Source: Streptomyces sp. NBC_01268 (GTDB taxonomy: Bacteria; Actinomycetota; Actinomycetes; Streptomycetales; Streptomycetaceae). Taken from it: a stretch of DNA of 64,000 nt. Below, in pieces: positions 27,456-35,541 of the stretch. The notes under the pieces were generated by a model that saw only the letters and a list, made by a program, of their open reading frames with translations, made no database searches and was not told the DNA's origin. The translations under genes were made by a program, and so were the position numbers. The stretch spans positions 8,441,004 through 8,505,003 of the forward strand of contig NZ_CP108454.1 in the NCBI RefSeq assembly GCF_036240795.1, written 5' to 3'. Every line of letters starts with the position of its first letter. The stretch's first letter is position 1.

Positions 27456-27890
27456 GCGGGCAGCATGCCCGAGTCGGCCCTGCCCGGCCGCAGCAGGAAT
27501 CTGTGGATCTCCGCCATGCCGGGCGCGTAGCCGTCGGAGGTGTCCACCAGGAGCTTAGGGGCGGCCAGGCTGATGGGAATGAACCGGTCAGGGTCGTAGA
27601 CGCCGGCCTCCATGTCGGCGAGCAGAGCCTTGTCTCCATGGGCGACCCGGTGGCGGTCGCTGTGCGCTCGGTCGGCGATACGTCGGGCGATGGCTGAGGC
27701 GGGGGTGGTGCACCGGATGATCCGTAGGTCGGCGAACTCCGCGAGCGGCTCCAGCCCGGGGCGCCAGAGACGGTCTTGGAAGGCGGCTTCGGCGACGACG
27801 GTCGTACCCGCCCGCAGGAGTACGGCGATCGCCGCGAAGAACGCCTCCAGGGCCGGGATGTCGAGCGGGTTGTCGCCGACGGAATCCCCG
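27452..27890 (-). pseudogene. AAA/zeta-type kinase-like protein, N-terminus lost
   Basis: The minus strand reads GDNPLDIPALEAFFAAIAVL, LRAGTTVVAEAAFQDRLWRP, LRIIRCTTPASAIARRIADR, then YDPDRFIPISLAAPKLLVDT and ends in RADSGMLPA at 27452. This matches the second half of small P-loop kinases of the zeta toxin/AAA_33 group. The P-loop half is gone: upstream at 27890 unrelated plus-strand coding begins. It is therefore inactive. Confidence 0.5.
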
Positions 27891-28021
27891 ACTTCTGGGC
27901 CATGTACAAGACGGGCAACGTCCGCTTCTACCGAGGCGGACGCACCTCACATCAGGCCTCCTACGGCAACGTCATCCAGACCGGTGACGACCTGTGGACC
28001 GACAAGGTCACCTTCGGCTGA
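27881..28021 (+). pseudogene. 3' end of an unidentified gene
   Basis: The frame GIPDFWAMYKTGNVRFYRGG ... SYGNVIQTGDDLWTDKVTFG to TGA at 28021 reads as the C-terminus of a real protein. Upstream of 27881 it runs antisense into the kinase remnant, so the 5' part is missing. A perfect hairpin follows at 28041. The family is not recognised. Confidence 0.4.
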
Positions 28022-28040
28022 TCCAAGCCGGCGCCGACGT

Positions 28041-28076
28041 GTTCGATCGGCGGCGCAACAGCGCCGCCGATCGAAC
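28041..28076 (+). terminator. Perfect 16-bp hairpin
   Basis: GTTCGATCGGCGGCGC at 28041-28056, loop AACA, then the exact complement at 28061-28076. It lies 20 bp after the stop codon at 28021 and is a likely intrinsic terminator, though there is no T tract. Confidence 0.65.
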
Positions 28077-28279
28077 AGCAGCTGCAACGGCCAAGCCGCA
28101 GAGCCGGGCCCGGACCTTTCAAACTGGAGGGTGCCGGTTCCGGGGGCAACGCCCCTCTACGGAAGCGGACCACATCCGCGCACCACACGGGAGACACACC
28201 TGCACCGCGCCGAGTCAGCTTCACGGCACTCAGGGGCCACGCACCGCGTGGTGGCCACCGGGCCGCCGCACGCCAGTGG

Positions 28280-28600
28280 TCAGAGGGCCTGCTCGTAGCT
28301 GACCGTGGCGTCAGGGCAAGACTCCGCGAGCCTGGTCAAAGCGTCCCGCTCGCCGGCATCTGCAGCCAGGCTCCAGCGCAGCTTGGTGCCGGCCCACTCG
28401 GACAGGTACCGGCACACCGGTTCGGGGACCGGGGGGAGCCAGGTCTGCGGGTCCTGGTCGGCCTTCTGCCGGTTGGACCGCGCGGTTCACCGCGACCAGA
28501 CTCGTGGAGGCGTCCTGGTCGTTGGCGTACGCCTCCCTGCGCTGCGCCGTCCAGGCGCTGGCGCCAGCTGGCGGGGAGCGTCATTCGAACCGTGCGGTAT
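28280..28600 (-). pseudogene. HNH endonuclease-family (DUF1524) C-terminal remnant
   Basis: The minus strand has REAYANDQDASTSLVAV in one frame and, after a shift, SNRQKADQDPQTWLPPV, VCRYLSEWAGTKLRWSLAAD and ERDALTRLAESC, ending at 28280. DP..WLPP....C.Y...W...K..W.L..D..E...L is the typical end of the small DUF1524 HNH nuclease-like secreted proteins of Streptomyces. The HNH half is missing. Confidence 0.5.
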
Positions 28601-28741
28601 TCGTGCCTGGCGCGGTTGTCTGAGCGCTTCGCACCAGTGCTCCTACTGGTGCGCCTGCGCGGCGAGGAGGTCCTGTACTGGTGAAGAGGCGTTCTCGATG
28701 CGCTATTCCATGAGATTCCGGGGGCCGCTCCGGAAGTCGGC

Positions 28742-29476
28742 TCAGGAGTCCGTGCGTTGCTGCTCTTCGTCCTTCGCGGTGGGGGCGCGGTCAGGCTTGG
28801 GCGCGGTCATGTCGAGAAGGATCATGGCGTCGTAGTCGGGGGTGCCGAGTTCGACGGTGTAGACGCCGAGACGTTGCCCGGGGGTGCCGTCGAGGAACAT
28901 GGACTGGCCCGTGAGGTGCATGGTGCCGACCTGGGGGTGGTGGAAGGTCTTGCGGGCGGGCTTGTTGCCGGTGACCTCGTAGCGTTCCCAGAGCCTTGCG
29001 AAGTCCGGGCTCTTGAGGAGGAGCTCGCCGACGAGGTTGGTCAGGTCGGGGGCGTCGGGGATGGTGCCGGCGGTGGCGCGCAGGCGGACGACGCAGGCGC
29101 GGACCTGGCGGTCCCAGTCGGGAAACAGGTCGCGTGAGGCGGGGTGGAGGAAGAGGTAGCGGGCAAGGTTGCGCTGCTTGACCGGCCAGTCGGCCAGGCC
29201 CGTGTAGAGGGCGAGCCCGCCGGGGTTGGAGGCGAGGAAGTCCATGCTGCGGCTGACGATGTACGCGGGGTTGGGGCGCATCGTCTCCAGGAGCAGTTTG
29301 AGGTGGGGGTGCACGGTGCGGCTGGGCGCCGGGGGCGGTTCGGGGGCGTAGCGGGCGGCGTGGACGGCGAGCTCGCGCAGGTGCTGGTGTTCCTGGTCGT
29401 CGAGGTGGAGCGCGCGGGCGAGGGCGTCGAGGACGGCGGGGCTGGGCCGGGTCTCCTTGCCGCGCTCCAGGCGCAC
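28742..29476 (-). CDS. Helix-turn-helix regulator with MLTR/MmyB-type ligand domain, start codon missing
   Basis: Residues from RLERGKETRPSPAVL onward follow an XRE-type helix-turn-helix, then an MLTR_LBD domain with NPAYIVSRSMDFLASNPGGLALY, NLARYLFLHP, VGELLLKSPDFARLWERYEV and the C-terminal YTVELGTPDYDAMILL. The coding frame clearly continues upstream of 29476 (GLTIGAGLRRTPGLRREELA, LAGISIDYY) to about 29600 but contains no ATG, GTG or TTG there. So the annotated start is only the first start codon available; the native N-terminus was lost or altered. Family members regulate adjacent oxidoreductase genes. Confidence 0.6.
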   Translation of the reverse strand: MRLERGKETRPSPAVLDALARALHLDDQEHQHLRELAVHAARYAPEPPPAPSRTVHPHLKLLLETMRPNPAYIVSRSMDFLASNPGGLALYTGLADWPVKQRNLARYLFLHPASRDLFPDWDRQVRACVVRLRATAGTIPDAPDLTNLVGELLLKSPDFARLWERYEVTGNKPARKTFHHPQVGTMHLTGQSMFLDGTPGQRLGVYTVELGTPDYDAMILLDMTAPKPDRAPTAKDEEQQRTDS

Positions 29477-29827
29477 GTAGTAGTCGATGCTGATCCCCGC
29501 CAGGGTGGCGAGCTCTTCGCGTCGCAGGCCCGGGGTGCGGCGCAGGCCGGCGCCGATGGTGAGACCGACCTGTTCGGGGCGTGTCTGGGTGCGGCGGTAA
29601 CGCTCGGTGGGGGGTTTGTTGGTGTGTCGGGTCGTTGGTGGCCTGGGGTGTTGTGGGTTTGTTGAGAGGTTGAGTTGGCGGTTCGACGGGGTGGCTGTGG
29701 TGTGTGGGCTGGGGATATGTGTTCTGTGTTGAGTGGGGCTGGGTGTGTTGTAGGTAGTTCTAGCGTGTAAAGGCCCGGTTGGTGTTTGTGCTGGTCAGGG
29801 CTGTTCTGCCTGTTCGGCGGGGTGGGC

Positions 29828-30877
29828 TTATCGGCTTCGGCGGGGGCGGTGGTGGGTTTCGGCGAGGTGGTCGAGGCGGATGGCGTCGAGGGTGGTCTTG
29901 GTGATGCGTTCGGTGCCGTCGTGGATGGCGGTGATGGCGGCTTGTCGGATGAGCCTTGTGAGGGATCCGATGCGGCCGGCGGTGCGCTGGTGGAGGTAGG
30001 GGGCGTGGCGGGGGAGGGTGCCGGGTGTGTGCTGGTGGAGGTCGAGGTTGTTTTCGATGTCGGTGATGACGTCGCGGAACGGGTGGCGGGTGCCGTGGCG
30101 GGCGGGGAGGGGACCGCAGTCGACGAGGGTGGCGCGTCCGGCGAGCTGGGCACCCCGTGTCCCGCTGAACAGGGGTGTTTCGGTGACGTTGATGCCGGCG
30201 TAGACGAACGTGGCGGGCAGGCGTTCGCTGAGGTCTTTGATCAGATCGGCGGTTTGGGCGCCGGTGGTGGTGCGGGGGTTGAGGCGGTGGATCTCGTCGA
30301 TCATCACCAGCTGCACACCGGCTTGGGTGTAGGTGTGGCAGACGGCGTCGGTGATCTGGGTCTGGGTCATGCGCGCGGTGGTGGGGATGCCGAGGTAGCG
30401 GGCGAACTCGGTGACGAGGGTCTTTGCGGTCGCGCCGGGCGGGACGAGGACATACGCGACGGGTACTGCTGCGTGTGCTGATCCGGGCGGTGCGGGGTTT
30501 TTGCGGGTGTGGGCGAGGTGGCAGGTACGGCCGACGTTGAGGAGTGCGGTCGTTTTCCCTGCTGCGGCGGGTCCGGTGACGATCAGTGAGGGCCGTGCGG
30601 TGGTCTGCTGGTGGCGGCCGAGGATCATCAGGGTGCGGACCTGGGTGGCGAGCTGGCTGATGGCGGGGGTGCGGATGGTGACGAACGCGGAGTGGTAGGC
30701 CAGTCGTTCTTCTGTGCTGCGGGGCGGGTCGCCGGGGCTGGGCGGGGTGGGTGGGTCGGTGGTGGCGAATCGGTGCCAGCCCTGCCAGGTGGTCAGGGGC
30801 CAGGACAGCTCGGCCTCGCCGCTGTCGTCGGTGCCGCCTTGTGTGCTGCTCGCGCTTGTCTGGCCGGGGTTCACCAT
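29828..30877 (-). CDS. TnsC/TniB-like transposition AAA+ ATPase
   Basis: The 349-residue protein has a P-loop GPAAAGKT at 102-109, Walker B VMIDEIH with D192-E193, sensor-1-like FVYAGINVTE and a C-terminal RIGSLTRLIRQAA lid region. This is the TniB/TnsC group of AAA+ regulators that link target selection (TniQ) to the TnsB-type transposase. Its start overlaps the end of the TnsB-like gene by 7 bp. All ATPase motifs are intact. About 230 bp of Gly/Thr-rich non-coding sequence separate its stop from the HTH gene to the left. Confidence 0.82.
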   Translation of the reverse strand: MVNPGQTSASSTQGGTDDSGEAELSWPLTTWQGWHRFATTDPPTPPSPGDPPRSTEERLAYHSAFVTIRTPAISQLATQVRTLMILGRHQQTTARPSLIVTGPAAAGKTTALLNVGRTCHLAHTRKNPAPPGSAHAAVPVAYVLVPPGATAKTLVTEFARYLGIPTTARMTQTQITDAVCHTYTQAGVQLVMIDEIHRLNPRTTTGAQTADLIKDLSERLPATFVYAGINVTETPLFSGTRGAQLAGRATLVDCGPLPARHGTRHPFRDVITDIENNLDLHQHTPGTLPRHAPYLHQRTAGRIGSLTRLIRQAAITAIHDGTERITKTTLDAIRLDHLAETHHRPRRSR

Positions 30878-32970
30878 GTGGCGGCTTCCTCGTGCGCGTT
30901 GTAGAGCCCGAATCCGGTGGCCGGGGCGGGGCTGACGTCGTCGGGCAGGTCGTCGAGGTCGTCGATGCTGTCGTCGTCCCGCTGTTCCGGGCTGCCGGCG
31001 GTTGCTTCGGTGCCGTGGTTCCCATTGCGGGCTGTGGGAAGCGGGATGTGAGCGGTGCGGGCCATGAGGGCCTGATCCGTTTTGGTGGCGTGGCCGCTGT
31101 GGACGCGTCGCATGAGCTGGTCGAGGGCGTCGGCGAGGCTGGCTTCGTACTGCTCGGCGTCACCGTGGCTGCCGTCGACGGCCTGGGTGCGGATGTGCTG
31201 CCAGGTGCGTTCGTCGAAGGGCCGGTGGACGTGGTCGCGGTGGATCCACGGAATCTCGGTGAGTTCACCGTCAGGCAGGCGCACCCAGATCTGGCGTACG
31301 TCGTGGGGGTTGTAGTGGATCTCCCATTTCCCGCCGCGGCCGGCGACGGGGGAGGCCTGGCCGCGGTGCGGGGCGAGGAGATCGGCGTCGTAGGTGCGGT
31401 GGTGGATGGTGATGCCGGCGGGGGTGATGGCCTGCCAGCGCACGGGCAGCAGTTCGAGGTAATCGCGCCCGGTCAATGGGACGGGTACGTGTCCGGCGAC
31501 GGCGACGAGCACGCCCCACATCTCATTCGGGGTAAGGGCCTTCTTGGGCATCATCGGGTGGCGCAGCCCTTCGTGAGGCCGGTGGTGGTAGTGCACCAGC
31601 CACTCATCGAGGAGGTCCTGCAACTGGGCGACGCTGTAGCAGGCGTCTTTCTCGGCATCGGGGCCGCGGCGGGTGACGTCGGATCCGGTGTAGCCGGGCA
31701 GGTGCTGGCAGAACAGGGCGTTGATGGAGCCGAAAGTCCGCTCGACGATGCCCTTCGCGGTGGGAGCGCGGGGCGGGGCGGGCTGGACGCTGATGCCGAG
31801 GGTCTCGCAGGCGGCGGTGAACGCGGCGGAGACGAAGACCTTGCCCCGGTCGACGACGATCGTCTCCGGCAGGACGACCGGCCGGGCCGCCGCACCGGCC
31901 AGACGCTCGTCCAGCGTGGCCAGCCGCTGGTGGGGGAGCGCGCGGGCATGGTCCATGCGCAGGATGTCCGGCCAGGCCGGCCTGGCCGGGTGAGGGACGG
32001 CCATCTCCGCCAGCAGCAGGGCCGCGTCCACAGCCTTGGTCGCGCTCGGGCACAGCACGGCAGCCAGGATGGAGCGGGTCGCGACATCGACAGCGATGGT
32101 CAGCTCGGGCCGGGCCAGGCGCCCGTCGTCGAAGAGAGCCAGAACATCCAGGCGGGTGGTGTCGATCTGGACCTGCTCGCCCGGCCGCAGCGCCGTGGCA
32201 GGGGTGAAAGCCCGCCCCTCGACACTCGCAGGCACCTGCCGCACCGGGCCACTGGGCAGCTCACCGGGGCGGGCGAGCGTGGTGACGAGCCGGTACAGCG
32301 TGGCCTGGGACGGAACGGGCACCGCACCGGGGCCGTGCCGCTCCTTGAGAATCTGGTTGATCAGCGGGAACAGGCCGCTGATGGTGCCCCTGGAACGCCC
32401 GCGCCGGCGGCGCAGCGCCTCACGGACGGCGGCGACGACCCGTTCGTCGCAGCGCCCGGTAGGGCTGGAGGCGCGGGTGGTGCGGTGGTCGAGCAACCCC
32501 CACAGTCCCTGCTTGCGGTAGGCCAGGCGCATGCGCTGCACCGTGGTACGCGACACCCGCCCGAACCCCAGGGCGGTCAGCTCCTCGGCCTTGGCCTGCT
32601 CCCGCTCGGCCAGCGTGTGCCGTGCGGGGTCGTACTGCTCCCGCACCACTCCACCGCTGCCGGGCCCGTCGGCAAGGCCGCATTCGACTTCCCTCACGTG
32701 CCGCTGCCAGGCCAGGGCCTTGTTCCGCGCCGCGGCGGGCGCGGTCTCGAACAGCCCCCACTGCGGGGCCGCCTGCGGTGCGTCGGCCCCGATGACGCTG
32801 AAGCCGGGATCGGCGAACAGGTACCCGGCGAGCACCGCCTCGCCACCGCCGTCCGGGCCGACGAGGTGAACGGTCTGCCCGGACAGGGCGGCCACCTGCC
32901 ACTTCACACCGCGGAAACAGACATGCGCCCCGACCGCCACGGCCGGCCGCGCAGTGCGCCGCGCGCTCAC
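30871..32970 (-). CDS. TnsB/TniA-like Mu-type DDE transposase
   Basis: GTG 32970 overlaps the TGA of the TnsA-like gene (GTGA) and gives 699 residues. Domain order: N-terminal beta region (VCFRGVKWQVAALSG), helix-turn-helix/Mu-type DNA-binding part (GLLDHRTTRASSP, GTISGLFPLINQIL), RNase H-like integrase core with D270 (EQVQIDTTRLDV), D374 (ETIVVDRGKVF) and E410 (APTAKGIVERTFGS), then a Mu C-terminal beta-barrel (YHHRPHEGL, PWIHRDHVHRPFDE). The catalytic triad is complete. It would cut and join the transposon ends, activated by the TnsC-like ATPase. Confidence 0.88.
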   Translation of the reverse strand: MSARRTARPAVAVGAHVCFRGVKWQVAALSGQTVHLVGPDGGGEAVLAGYLFADPGFSVIGADAPQAAPQWGLFETAPAAARNKALAWQRHVREVECGLADGPGSGGVVREQYDPARHTLAEREQAKAEELTALGFGRVSRTTVQRMRLAYRKQGLWGLLDHRTTRASSPTGRCDERVVAAVREALRRRRGRSRGTISGLFPLINQILKERHGPGAVPVPSQATLYRLVTTLARPGELPSGPVRQVPASVEGRAFTPATALRPGEQVQIDTTRLDVLALFDDGRLARPELTIAVDVATRSILAAVLCPSATKAVDAALLLAEMAVPHPARPAWPDILRMDHARALPHQRLATLDERLAGAAARPVVLPETIVVDRGKVFVSAAFTAACETLGISVQPAPPRAPTAKGIVERTFGSINALFCQHLPGYTGSDVTRRGPDAEKDACYSVAQLQDLLDEWLVHYHHRPHEGLRHPMMPKKALTPNEMWGVLVAVAGHVPVPLTGRDYLELLPVRWQAITPAGITIHHRTYDADLLAPHRGQASPVAGRGGKWEIHYNPHDVRQIWVRLPDGELTEIPWIHRDHVHRPFDERTWQHIRTQAVDGSHGDAEQYEASLADALDQLMRRVHSGHATKTDQALMARTAHIPLPTARNGNHGTEATAGSPEQRDDDSIDDLDDLPDDVSPAPATGFGLYNAHEEAATW

Positions 32971-33776
32971 CCGGCACCTCCCGTCCCGCCCAGACCGTTC
33001 CATCCCCTGGGACCGACAAGGACGCACTCGTGCAGCGGCACCTCCAAGTCCGTGGTGAGCTGTCCGTGCCACAGGGCGTGGAAGACGACGGGAAGAACCT
33101 CGATCGGGTCACCGACAGCTTCGGCTCCCTCCAGCAGCGGCCGTGGCCGCGCGAACACCTCCACAACAGCGGGCGTCAGGCCCAGGCGGCCGGCGTTGCG
33201 GGGATGGCGGTAGCCGGCCAGCCACTTCAGATTGGCGGCCGGCACATCGTCGAGCGGCGCAAGGCGCCGGTAGTTCCAGCCGATCTCCTCACACGCCTCG
33301 CCCATCGCTTCGGCAGCCTTCAAAGCACGGTCGCCGCCGGCTTCTGGGTGGCTGGGGCAGTCGGCCAGCAGACCCGTGCCGTCGCGGTACCGGACGAACA
33401 GCTGCGGCACCCAGGAACGCACCCGCCCCCGATTGTCCCGCCACAGCAGCCGCACCGGACGCCCCGCGAGCCCGGTCACATGCGGGTCGCGGTCCAAGAC
33501 CATCAGCTGGGTACGCATCGCGTTCGACCCCGCAGCCACGTGCCGCCCGGTGGTTGCTGACCACCACAGGCCTGGCCCCCAGCGCCGCCCCGGGATCACC
33601 GGGAACGCCGACACCGGCGGCAGCTCCTCGAACGCCGCGGTCATGGCGGCATCCGCCCACCGCTGCTGGACCGGCTGCCCCACCGGATCGAGGAACACCG
33701 CCTCGAACCCGCACCCTCGATCCACGGCCACTCGCCCTGCCCGGCCTCCAGGCCGGGTCGCCCCTGTGCTGATCAC
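32967..33776 (-). CDS. TnsA-like endonuclease subunit, catalytic residues apparently lost
   Basis: This 269-residue protein aligns by pattern with actinobacterial TnsA-like proteins: LMVLDRDPHVTGLAGRPVRL and WRDNRGRVRSWVPQLFVRYRD, GTGLLADCPS. In active TnsA the sequence has an acidic ExxxER before the LLDFDP block, HxPDFF, and D.K-type residues after it. Here the first position reads SNAMRTQ, and PDF/PDY is PQL, so the usual Glu and Asp appear to be absent. It is probably structural only. It is coupled to the TnsB-like gene by GTGA overlap. GTG 33776 is the assumed start. Confidence 0.65.
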   Translation of the reverse strand: MISTGATRPGGRAGRVAVDRGCGFEAVFLDPVGQPVQQRWADAAMTAAFEELPPVSAFPVIPGRRWGPGLWWSATTGRHVAAGSNAMRTQLMVLDRDPHVTGLAGRPVRLLWRDNRGRVRSWVPQLFVRYRDGTGLLADCPSHPEAGGDRALKAAEAMGEACEEIGWNYRRLAPLDDVPAANLKWLAGYRHPRNAGRLGLTPAVVEVFARPRPLLEGAEAVGDPIEVLPVVFHALWHGQLTTDLEVPLHECVLVGPRGWNGLGGTGGAG

Positions 33777-33881
33777 CTGCGTCAGCCAAGCCGCTCCCGC
33801 CGGCAGATATCGCTGTTTTCAGGATTTCTGCCACAAACGAGTGCCCTATCAGCTAACAGGTGACACCCCGTCCCGTCGTTC

Positions 33882-35486
33882 TCAGCCGCCGTCTTCCCGC
33901 CCGCCTGTCGTCAGCATGCTCCTAAGAACCTCGACGGGCACGTCCGCCCACCGGGCCACCTCCTCCCATGGCACCCCGCCGTTCACCGCCGCCACCGCGG
34001 TCCGCTTCCAGGCCGCCTCGATCAGACCGGCGCAGTGACCGAGACCGCGCAGCAGTTGCTGGGCTACATCGGCGGTCGGCCCGCTCTGCACACGGCGCAG
34101 CTGAAGCAACTGTTCCTCAGCACTGTCGACGAGACTGCCGATCCGCGCCCGCTGCTCGGGCGGCACCACCGCCCGCCACATCGTCCCCGAGCCCGGCGCC
34201 CGCTTCTCCTTGCCCAGCACCCGAAGCTGCCCGGCCATGGTCACCGGCTGATGCTCCTGGCGCACCCACCACGGATCGTCCGCGTACCCCGGCGGGCTGC
34301 CGGTTCCGCGGCGCCGACGGATGACGCCGCCCATCCACGCGATCAACGGACCGCCATGATCCGTCGCCGCCAACGGACCAAGCCACGCGCGCCCGACCCC
34401 CTCCCCGAGCCGGCGGCAGAACATCCCGTCAGCGGGCAGCGCCCGCGGCCGCCCCGCACCACTGTCCACCCACACCAGCTCAGACATGCCCGGATCCAGC
34501 AGAGCGTCCGCGACCGCCACCACCTCAGGGAAGACGACCGCATCCCGCCCCACAACCCGCCACCACTCCAGATCACCACCCGCATCCCCGCCCGCGACCT
34601 GGTGCAGCCGCCGCGGCCAGACCGTCTCCTGCTCCCAGCCATACGCCTGATCCCACCACCGTGCCACCACCGCCCATGCCAGAGCGAACACCCGCTCCGG
34701 CTCGGCCCCGGCCCGTACGGCCCGCCGCGCCACCCCCCTCCACCGACGCTGCGCCGCGACCACCTCCGGCAGTTGCCGCACGTCCAGGTACTCACGAGGC
34801 TGGTCGGCGTCCGCGTCCAAAAGCCACCGCCCATGCCGCACGCACACCCGATCCCACCGAGGGGCGTACCGCATCGTCCGGAAAGCTGTCCCCGTGCGCC
34901 GGGCCGCGCACAACCGACAGCCAAACGCCACCGGCCCAGCAACAACGCCGCCAACCCGCCACGCCGCCGCTGGCACTCCATCCCCCTCGGCCGGCAGCTC
35001 GCCGTCCTGCCCCGCCCAGGACGGCAGCGCACGCGCCAGCACGTCCTCGTCGACGCCGCACAGATCTGCCAGGAGCTGACGCCCGGTTGCGTTCAGCAGC
35101 ACTTCGGCGTCAGCCCGACAGGCGCCGCCATCGTGATTGGGCTGATGGTTGTGCCAGTGCCAGCAGGACCGCAAAGCCTTCGCTTCCAGCCCGTAGCAGC
35201 TCGCGATGCGGCAGATCAGCGACGAGGCCGTCTCCCCCTGCAGGGGAGCGGTCCGCAGGAGGCCAAGGTGATGGAACACTCCACCACAGTGCCGTGTTCG
35301 CAGCCCCGGACGGGCACGTTCGCAACGGATGCCTAGAAGATCAAACGAACCGGATGAGGAGCCGTGAACGACGTCGTGGCGGAGCTCCCGCCACCGCACG
35401 CGGCACGGGACCCCCATGTCCAAGGCCCTACAACGCTGCGGTTGGTCACTAGACAGTTCGCGGTGCCCCAAGAAATCCGCTGACAC
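33882..35486 (-). CDS. tniQ: TniQ-family target-selection protein
   Basis: The TniQ N-terminal signature is LLRTAPLQGETASSLICRIA followed by SCYGLEAKALR. A zinc-binding cluster follows: CRLCAARRTGTAFRTMRYAP then CVRHGRWLL. The C-terminal half has WARWW.QAYGWEQE-type repeats and a helix-turn-helix-like end (EEVARWADVPVEVLRSML). The frame is open from 35486, but the first 60 codons overlap a candidate transposon end and look unlike TniQ, so the true start is probably near 35300. TniQ/TnsD proteins pick the target site. A short homologous fragment recurs at 52.7-53.0 kb. Confidence 0.72.
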   Translation of the reverse strand: MSADFLGHRELSSDQPQRCRALDMGVPCRVRWRELRHDVVHGSSSGSFDLLGIRCERARPGLRTRHCGGVFHHLGLLRTAPLQGETASSLICRIASCYGLEAKALRSCWHWHNHQPNHDGGACRADAEVLLNATGRQLLADLCGVDEDVLARALPSWAGQDGELPAEGDGVPAAAWRVGGVVAGPVAFGCRLCAARRTGTAFRTMRYAPRWDRVCVRHGRWLLDADADQPREYLDVRQLPEVVAAQRRWRGVARRAVRAGAEPERVFALAWAVVARWWDQAYGWEQETVWPRRLHQVAGGDAGGDLEWWRVVGRDAVVFPEVVAVADALLDPGMSELVWVDSGAGRPRALPADGMFCRRLGEGVGRAWLGPLAATDHGGPLIAWMGGVIRRRRGTGSPPGYADDPWWVRQEHQPVTMAGQLRVLGKEKRAPGSGTMWRAVVPPEQRARIGSLVDSAEEQLLQLRRVQSGPTADVAQQLLRGLGHCAGLIEAAWKRTAVAAVNGGVPWEEVARWADVPVEVLRSMLTTGGREDGG

Positions 35487-35541
35487 CCCTCGCTCGGTTC
35501 CCTGTATGACTGGCGTGGAGAGCCAGACAAGGGAGGCAGCC

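Larger units (their letters stand above)
29828..35485 (-). mobile_element. Tn7-like transposition module (TniQ-, TnsA-, TnsB-, TnsC-like)
   Basis: Four leftward genes encode, in transcription order, TniQ-, TnsA-, TnsB- and TnsC-like proteins. TnsA-TnsB and TnsB-TnsC overlap by a few bases. This is the gene set of Tn7-like elements. The ends are not established. On the minus strand TGTCAGCGG starts at 35485, overlapping the start of the long TniQ frame; the second element at 53215 also begins TGTCAG, so this is a candidate right end. I found no matching left end. Confidence 0.65.

Noticed and set aside
30751..33213. 820-codon plus-strand ORF opposite the TnsB-like gene
   Set aside because: It is the antisense shadow of a gene with complete DDE transposase motifs; its own sequence has no domain character.
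29828..35485. CRISPR-associated transposon (CAST)
   Set aside because: The Tn7-like genes and the CRISPR arrays are 23 kb apart, no Cas effector genes are visible, and TniQ has the form of a DNA-binding target selector. Proximity alone is not evidence.
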